A stretch of DNA of 9,074 nucleotides from an uncultured Atopobium sp. (GTDB taxonomy: Bacteria; Actinomycetota; Coriobacteriia; Coriobacteriales; Atopobiaceae), in assembly GCA_938028565.1 (NCBI GenBank), contig CALIZS010000014.1, forward strand, positions 1 through 9,074, written 5' to 3'. Shown in pieces: positions 5,108 through 9,074 of the stretch (within the stretch, counting starts at the first letter, position 1; every line of letters starts with the position of its first letter). Below the pieces are notes generated by a model, which saw only the letters and a program-made list of their open reading frames with translations, searched no databases and was not told the DNA's origin. The position numbers and the translations under genes are program-made.

Positions 5108-8100
5108 CTACTCCTTATCGGTGGTCGCGTCGCCTACAAGTGCGGATGCACCCTCAGCGTCTTGGGACAGGTCGGAAGCGGTTACCTCAGTGAAACCAAG
5201 GTCGTTGAGGATCTCAACAGCGTTCTTCTCCTCAGGATCTGTGACCTTTGCGGTATTTGCACGCTTACGATAGGAGATTGGCTCAATGTCAAGTGCCAGG
5301 GAGCGAATCTCTTTGACCAGAACCTTGAAGGACTCAGGAATTCCTGCAGTAGGAATGTTCTCGCCCTTAACAATGGACTCGTAGGTCTTAACACGGCCGT
5401 TGGTATCGTCAGACTTAACGGTGAGGATCTCCTGGAGGACGTTAGCAGCACCGTATGCATACAGTGCCCAAACCTCCATCTCACCAAAGCGCTGACCGCC
5501 GAACTGTGCCTTACCACCCAGAGGTTGCTGGGTAACAAGAGAGTAAGGACCAGTTGAACGTGCATGAATCTTATCGTCAACCATGTGGCCGAGCTTCAGA
5601 ATGTAAGAAACACCAACGGTAATTGGGCTCTTGAATGCCTCGCCGGTACGACCATCGTAGAGGGTAGTCTTACCACGCTCGTTGAGCTGTGGAACAAACT
5701 CCTCACGCATGTCCTCGCCGTACTCCTTGAGAGCCTTGTTGATCATGTTGATGTTGGTGCGGCGAACAATCTCTGCAACGGACTCATCAGTAGCACCGTC
5801 AAAGAGTGGTGTTGCAACAGGAATTGGGCCCTCAACGTAACGCTTAGAATCTGCGTCATCGTCATCCCAACCGTGTGCAGCGCCCCAACCAAGGTGGCAC
5901 TCAAGCAGCTGACCAACGTTCATACGGGAAGGAACGCCCAGTGGGTCGAGAATAACGTCTACTGGGGTACCGTCTGCCATGTAAGGCATGTCCTCAACAG
6001 GGAGAACCTTACAAATAACACCCTTGTTACCGTGGCGACCAGCGATCTTGTCGCCCTGCTGGATCTTTCTGCGCTGAGCAACAAAGACGCGGACCAGGTC
6101 GTTTACTCCTGGAGGCAGGTCGTCTCCAGCCTCACGGCTGAAGCGGACAACGTCAACAACGCGGCCATAGGAGCCGTGTGGCATCTTAAGGGACGTATCA
6201 CGAACATCGTGTGCCTTAGCACCGAAGATTGCGCGAAGCAGGCGCTCTTCTGCGGTCAGAGCAGTCTCGCCCTTAGGAGTGACCTTACCAACCAGAATAT
6301 CGCCAGGACCAACCTCAGCGCCGATGCGGATAATACCGTCATCGTCGAGGTTTGCGAGCATGTCCTCACCAAGGTTTGGAATCTCGCGGGTAATCTCCTC
6401 AGCACCAAGCTTGGTATCACGAGCATCAATCTCGTGACGGGAAATGTTAACGGAGGTCAGAAGGTCTTCCTGAACAACGCGCTCGGAGACGATAATACCG
6501 TCCTCGTAGTTGTAGCCTTCCCATGGCATGTAAGCAACGGTAAGGTTTGCACCAAGTGCCAGCTCAGAATGGTCAACAGATGGACCGTCTGCGATTGGCT
6601 GGCCCTTCTCGACCTGCTGTCCAACAGTGACGATTGGACGGTGGTTGATGCAAGTGGACTGGTTAGAGCGCTCGTACTTAGGAAGATCGTAGCGCTGAGA
6701 GCCGTGCTCATCGGAGTAGATAACAACGTGAGCTGCGTCAACCTCGGTGACCTCGCCGGCAAACTCTGCGCAAATAAGCTCACCAGAGTCCTGAGCTGCG
6801 CGGCCCTCCATACCAGTTCCAACAAATGGAGCGTGGGACTGAATCAGAGGCACTGCCTGACGCTGCATGTTTGCACCCATGAGGGTACGCTTTGCGTCGT
6901 CGTGCTCAAGGAATGGAATGAGGTTAGCTGCGACGGAGAGAAGCTGACGTGGAGAAACATCCATGTAGTCAACGTCCTCAACAGGAACCTGTGCAGGTGC
7001 ACCGAAGGAACCGTCGAAGTCGCGGGTACGTGCAATAACGCGGTCTGCATCAACAATCTTGCCGTCTGCGTCAACCTCAACAAACTTCTTAGACTTAGGG
7101 TCAATTGGGGTGTTAGCAGGAGCAATAATGTGATTCTCCTCCTCATCTGCAGTCATCCAGACAATGTCGTCAGAGACAACACCGCCTGTAACCTTACGAT
7201 AAGGAGCCTCGATAAAGCCGTACTCATTTACGTGAGCGTACAGTGCCAAGGAGCCGATAAGACCAATGTTTGGTCCCTCAGGAGTCTCGATTGGGCACAT
7301 ACGGGAGTAGTGCGAGTTATGAACGTCGCGGACTGCGGTAGGAACGTTGGTACGACGGCTGGAGCCGGACTTGTGTCCTGCAAGACCGCCAGGTCCCAGA
7401 GCAGAAAGACGACGCTTGTGGGTCAAACCAGCAAGTGGATTTGCCTGGTCCATGAACTGCGAAAGCTGAGAAGAACCGAAGAACTCCTTGATTGCAGCAA
7501 CAATTGGACGGATGTTAATCAAAGACTGTGGAGTGATGTCGTCTGCGTCCTGAGATGCCATACGCTCACGAACAACACGCTCCATGCGGCTCATACCAAT
7601 GCGGAACTGGTTCTGGACCAGCTCGCCTACGGTACGAACGCGGCGGTTGCCAAAGTGGTCAATGTCATCAAGGTGCTTAGACTCATCACCTGCATGCACT
7701 GCAAGAAGGTACTGAAGAGCTGCGACAATGTCCTCCTTGGTAAGGACACGAACGTCTGCAGGAATCTCTTCCTCAAGCTTCTTGTTGATCTTGTAACGAC
7801 CAACACGAGCAAGGTCATAGCGTTGCTCGTTGAAGAAGAGGCCGTCAAGCAGAGAACGGGCAGAGTCAACAGTTGGTGGCTCGCCTGGACGCTGACGACG
7901 ATAAATCTCGATAAGAGCATCCTCACGTGTGGTTGCAACATCACGCTCAAGTGTGTTGCGAACAACATCGGAATCACCGAGGAGCGAGAGGATCTCGTCA
8001 TCGGTAACAGCAATGCCAAGTGCACGGAGGAAGACGGTAGCGCTCTGGCGGCGCTTGCGGTCAATGGAGACGACCAGGTGGCCGCGCTTATCAACCTCAA

Positions 8101-8623
8101 ACTCAAGCCATGCACCACGTGCAGGAATGAACTGAGCCTTGTGGACCAGAACACCGTTGTCCATCTCTGACGAGAAGTACACGCCAGGTGAACGAACGAG
8201 CTGTGAAACCACAACACGCTCAGAACCGTTGATGATGAAGGTACCGCGCTCGGTCATCAATGGGAAATCACCCATGAAGACAAGCTGCTCCTTCATCTCA
8301 CCAGTCTCTTTGTTGACAAAACGGACGTCAACAAAAAGAGGTGCTTGATATGAAATGTCTTTTGCACGACACTCAGCCATTGAATTGGCAGGGTCGCCGA
8401 ACTGATGGTCACCAAAGGTGACCTGCATGGTTCCAGCGCTGTTCTCAATTGGCGAGAACTCAGCGAAGGACTCTGCAAGGCCCTCTCCCATAAAGCGCTC
8501 AAATGATTCCTTCTGTACAGAAATCAGATTTGGCAGCTCCATAGCTGCGGGAATCTTACTGAACGTCCTGCGTCCAGTATGCGCCTGAGGCGTGGTGAGG
8601 GAAGTCTTTTTAGCGGTAGACAC
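5108..8623 (-). CDS. rpoB: DNA-directed RNA polymerase subunit beta
   Basis: Second large subunit of the RNA polymerase core, 1171 residues with the start chosen here, close to the M. tuberculosis length. The rifampicin region (385-409) keeps Q389, D392, H402, R405, S407 and L409, with A394 at the E. coli N518 position. Fork loop 2 follows directly and is unusual: residues 415-430 replace the typical 8-residue SRERAGFE-type segment. ETPEGPNIGL is at 446-455. The active-site lysines are K859 and K867 in GDKIAGRHGNKG. The clamp-anchoring C-terminus carries Y1055 where E. coli has E1279, and a 55-residue tail (1117-1171) extends past the usual end. The frame is open back to a TTG at 8666-8668, but the GTG at 8621-8623 has AAGGAGGA 7 bases upstream and the TTG has no ribosome site, so I start at GTG. 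It is first in the window's rpoBC operon. Confidence 0.98.
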   Translation of the reverse strand: MSTAKKTSLTTPQAHTGRRTFSKIPAAMELPNLISVQKESFERFMGEGLAESFAEFSPIENSAGTMQVTFGDHQFGDPANSMAECRAKDISYQAPLFVDVRFVNKETGEMKEQLVFMGDFPLMTERGTFIINGSERVVVSQLVRSPGVYFSSEMDNGVLVHKAQFIPARGAWLEFEVDKRGHLVVSIDRKRRQSATVFLRALGIAVTDDEILSLLGDSDVVRNTLERDVATTREDALIEIYRRQRPGEPPTVDSARSLLDGLFFNEQRYDLARVGRYKINKKLEEEIPADVRVLTKEDIVAALQYLLAVHAGDESKHLDDIDHFGNRRVRTVGELVQNQFRIGMSRMERVVRERMASQDADDITPQSLINIRPIVAAIKEFFGSSQLSQFMDQANPLAGLTHKRRLSALGPGGLAGHKSGSSRRTNVPTAVRDVHNSHYSRMCPIETPEGPNIGLIGSLALYAHVNEYGFIEAPYRKVTGGVVSDDIVWMTADEEENHIIAPANTPIDPKSKKFVEVDADGKIVDADRVIARTRDFDGSFGAPAQVPVEDVDYMDVSPRQLLSVAANLIPFLEHDDAKRTLMGANMQRQAVPLIQSHAPFVGTGMEGRAAQDSGELICAEFAGEVTEVDAAHVVIYSDEHGSQRYDLPKYERSNQSTCINHRPIVTVGQQVEKGQPIADGPSVDHSELALGANLTVAYMPWEGYNYEDGIIVSERVVQEDLLTSVNISRHEIDARDTKLGAEEITREIPNLGEDMLANLDDDGIIRIGAEVGPGDILVGKVTPKGETALTAEERLLRAIFGAKAHDVRDTSLKMPHGSYGRVVDVVRFSREAGDDLPPGVNDLVRVFVAQRRKIQQGDKIAGRHGNKGVICKVLPVEDMPYMADGTPVDVILDPLGVPSRMNVGQLLECHLGWGAAHGWDDDDADSKRYVEGPIPVATPLFDGATDESVAEIVRRTNINMINKALKEYGEDMREEFVPQLNERGKTTLYDGRTGEAFKSPITVGVSYILKLGHMVDDKIHARSTGPYSLVTQQPLGGKAQFGGQRFGEMEVWALYAYGAANVLQEILTVKSDDTNGRVKTYESIVKGENIPTAGIPESFKVLVKEIRSLALDIEPISYRKRANTAKVTDPEEKNAVEILNDLGFTEVTASDLSQDAEGASALVGDATTDKE
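5111..5116 (-). promoter_or_regulatory. rpoC ribosome binding site inside the end of rpoB
   Basis: On the minus strand AAGGAG forms the last two sense codons of rpoB (Lys-Glu), 8 bases before the rpoC GTG. The rpoB stop lies between them. Ribosomes finishing rpoB end on the rpoC start region, so translational coupling that keeps beta and beta' balanced is likely. Confidence 0.8.
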
Positions 8624-8630
8624 CAGGTTG

Positions 8631-8638
8631 TCCTCCTT
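8631..8638 (-). promoter_or_regulatory. rpoB ribosome binding site that decides the GTG start
   Basis: AAGGAGGA on the minus strand is a near-perfect anti-16S match, 7 bases from the GTG at 8621-8623. It is the reason for rejecting the TTG start 15 codons upstream. That TTG sits at or next to the predicted start of transcription from the nearer promoter. Confidence 0.85.
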
Positions 8639-8674
8639 CAAAAGGGTGGAAGGTGGCAATTGTCGCAACCTAGT

Positions 8675-8703
8675 AATTTAGTCAAGATTTTAATGCGCGT
8701 CAA
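8675..8703 (-). promoter_or_regulatory. Proximal rpoBC promoter candidate (P1)
   Basis: On the minus strand TTGACG (8698-8703), a 17-bp spacer and TAAATT (8675-8680). The predicted start near 8668 would give a leader of about 45 bases ending at the rpoB GTG. The -35 box is strong (5 of 6) and the -10 box weaker (4 of 6). Confidence 0.55.
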
Positions 8704-8726
8704 CAGAAAAACACTTGATTTTTTAA
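8704..8726 (-). promoter_or_regulatory. UP-element-like AT-rich stretch upstream of P1
   Basis: Immediately upstream of the P1 -35 box, 18 of 23 bases are A or T, with an A6 run and a T5 run on the minus strand. This is the position and composition recognised by alphaCTD in known UP elements. It matters here because beta' itself seems to carry an alphaCTD-like domain. AT-richness alone is weak evidence. Confidence 0.35.
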
Positions 8727-8735
8727 GACGTTTTG

Positions 8736-8763
8736 ACTATATTATCGCGTTTATGTTTTTCAA
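8736..8763 (-). promoter_or_regulatory. Distal rpoBC promoter candidate (P2)
   Basis: On the minus strand TTGAAA (8758-8763), a 16-bp spacer and TATAGT (8736-8741), each 5 of 6 to consensus. The start would be near 8729, giving a leader of about 105 bases that runs through P1. Tandem promoters would let rpoBC respond to more than one signal, separately from any upstream ribosomal protein operon. Confidence 0.55.
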
Positions 8764-8793
8764 CTGCACAAACGTTATGTTGCAGGTAAATCC

Positions 8794-8822
8794 TTGACTA
8801 ACTCGTCTTTTCTAGTTATGAA
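8794..8822 (+). promoter_or_regulatory. Weak plus-strand promoter candidate pointing away from rpoB
   Basis: TTGACT (8794-8799), a 17-bp spacer and TATGAA (8817-8822). Spacing is ideal and the -35 box is good; the -10 box is only 4 of 6. Nothing convincing follows it: the short frame from ATG 8818 has no ribosome site. If active it would yield a non-coding transcript through the GC-rich repeat block. Confidence 0.25.
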
Positions 8823-8893
8823 GATTTTGTGGAGAAGGTCTACGGAGACAGAAATAGCTTTCGGTGAGCGGCACTCCCCCGCCACGTCGCTTC

Positions 8894-8909
8894 GCATGGC
8901 GCTCCATGC
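8894..8909. repeat. Palindrome GCATGG-CGCT-CCATGC
   Basis: A perfect 6-bp inverted repeat around four bases, within the GC-rich block and just left of the first copy of the 23-bp repeat. It would form a small hairpin in RNA from either strand. It may belong to the same intergenic element as the direct repeats. Confidence 0.5.
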
Positions 8910-8913
8910 ACCC

Positions 8914-8936
8914 CGAGCGCACGGGTTTCTCGCCAG
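8914..8936. repeat. 23-bp GC-rich repeat, copy 1
   Basis: Starts CGAGCGC and ends TTTCTCGCCAG. It matches 8958-8980 at 22 of 23 positions (the difference is C8920 against T8964), with a 44-bp period. No gene reads through it, and its base composition differs from the AT-rich promoter region beside it. It may be part of a dispersed intergenic repeat, which a single window cannot show. Confidence 0.6.
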
Positions 8937-8957
8937 ATGCAGGTACGAGCGCGGCTG

Positions 8958-8980
8958 CGAGCGTACGGGTTTCTCGCCAG
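8958..8980. repeat. 23-bp GC-rich repeat, copy 2
   Basis: Second copy in direct orientation, one mismatch from the copy at 8914-8936. The 21-bp spacer contains GTACG at 8943-8947, which can pair with CGTAC at 8962-8966 in this copy. GGCACTCC follows at 8980-8987 and also occurs at 8870-8877, so the larger unit may be a mosaic of short shared modules. Confidence 0.6.
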
Positions 8981-9034
8981 GCACTCCTGACTAACAGTGT
9001 GCGCCTGCCTTTTGCTGCACGCGCCTGAAAAGTG

Positions 9035-9067
9035 CAAAGAATCTGTATTTGAGGCACAGATTCTTTG
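9035..9067 (-). terminator. 12-bp hairpin, probable terminator of an upstream minus-strand gene
   Basis: CAAAGAATCTGT (9035-9046) and ACAGATTCTTTG (9056-9067) are perfect reverse complements around a 9-base loop. On the minus strand the stem is followed by CACTTTT, a short U-tract, so it could end or attenuate transcription entering from a gene beyond the right edge. The stem is not very GC-rich and the U-tract is short, so termination may be partial. The plus strand has no T-run after the stem. Confidence 0.5.
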
Positions 9068-9074
9068 ATGAAAT

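Larger units (their letters stand above)
8624..9074. other. Gene-free region upstream of rpoB
   Basis: About 450 bp with no gene I can support. From left to right it holds the rpoB leader and promoters (to about 8763), an AT-rich stretch (to about 8840), a GC-rich block with a direct repeat and a hairpin (about 8865-9025), and a 12-bp terminator-like hairpin (9035-9067). Short open frames on both strands here lack ribosome sites, and their peptides are Arg/Gly-rich and simply reflect the DNA repeat. The genes rplJ-rplL commonly precede rpoB in bacteria, but no part of them is visible. Confidence 0.7.

Noticed and set aside
7334..7381. Frameshift or sequencing error explaining the odd fork loop 2
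   Set aside because: The frame is intact on both sides, the change is a whole number of codons, and codon use matches the rest of the gene.
7393..7470. Rifampicin-resistance genotype in rpoB
   Set aside because: The main resistance positions (Q389, D392, H402, R405, S407, L409) are wild type. A394 at the N518 site is a position that varies naturally in related bacteria.
5564..8170. 868-codon plus-strand open frame opposite rpoB
   Set aside because: Same codon register as rpoB, no ribosome site, and a Leu/Val/Asn/Thr/Cys-rich composition typical of reverse-complemented sense codons. The length reflects codon bias.
8914..8980. CRISPR array from two 23-bp repeats
   Set aside because: Only two copies, a 21-bp spacer, no third unit and no cas genes. 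It fits an intergenic repeat better.
8794..8994. Short plus-strand frame after the plus-strand promoter candidate
   Set aside because: No ribosome site before TTG 8794 or ATG 8818. The Arg/Gly-rich peptide repeats (HGFLAR, TGFSPG) only mirror the DNA repeat.
8775..9057. Overlapping short minus-strand frames upstream of rpoB
   Set aside because: All three frames are open because the block is GC-rich. None has a start signal or recognisable protein.

Overview
This window looks like chromosomal DNA from an actinobacterium of the class Coriobacteriia, probably an Atopobium/Lancefieldella/Olsenella-type organism. This is a judgement from the sequence, not a database match. RNA polymerase beta and beta' have the compact Gram-positive/actinobacterial layout, with no proteobacterial insertions. 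Base composition is moderate, and translation starts include GTG preceded by strong AAGGAG ribosome sites.

Layout: the window is dominated by the rpoB-rpoC operon, read on the minus strand from right to left. rpoB (5108-8623, 1171 aa) is followed after 5 bp by rpoC (672-5102, 1476 aa), and a clear intrinsic terminator lies at 584-619. To the right of rpoB is about 450 bp without a gene. It holds the rpoB ribosome site, two tandem minus-strand promoter candidates with an AT-rich UP-like stretch, a weaker plus-strand promoter candidate, a GC-rich block with a 23-bp direct repeat, and a 12-bp hairpin at the right end that may terminate an upstream transcript. To the left of the operon is a small ArsR/SmtB-family metal sensor gene (109-477, minus) with its own promoter region and a repeated 14-bp AT-rich motif that may be its operator. 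The first 112 bases may hold the end of a convergent plus-strand gene.

Beta and beta' form the catalytic core of RNA polymerase and are made together from this operon. The catalytic Asp triad, both zinc sites and the two beta active-site lysines are all present, so the enzyme should be functional.

The surprise is in the polymerase. Beta' has a C-terminal extension of about 206 residues that contains a domain aligning without gaps to the C-terminal domain of the alpha subunit (alphaCTD), retaining equivalents of E. coli R265, N268, G296 and K298, followed by an acidic tail. Beta has a fork loop 2 that is 8 residues longer than usual and rewritten. Several normally near-invariant residues in the bridge helix, trigger loop, SFQETT motif and switch region are changed. 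Together these suggest a lineage-specific remodelling of the active centre and of upstream-promoter recognition. Comparisons with E. coli, M. tuberculosis and SmtB were made by hand from remembered sequences.
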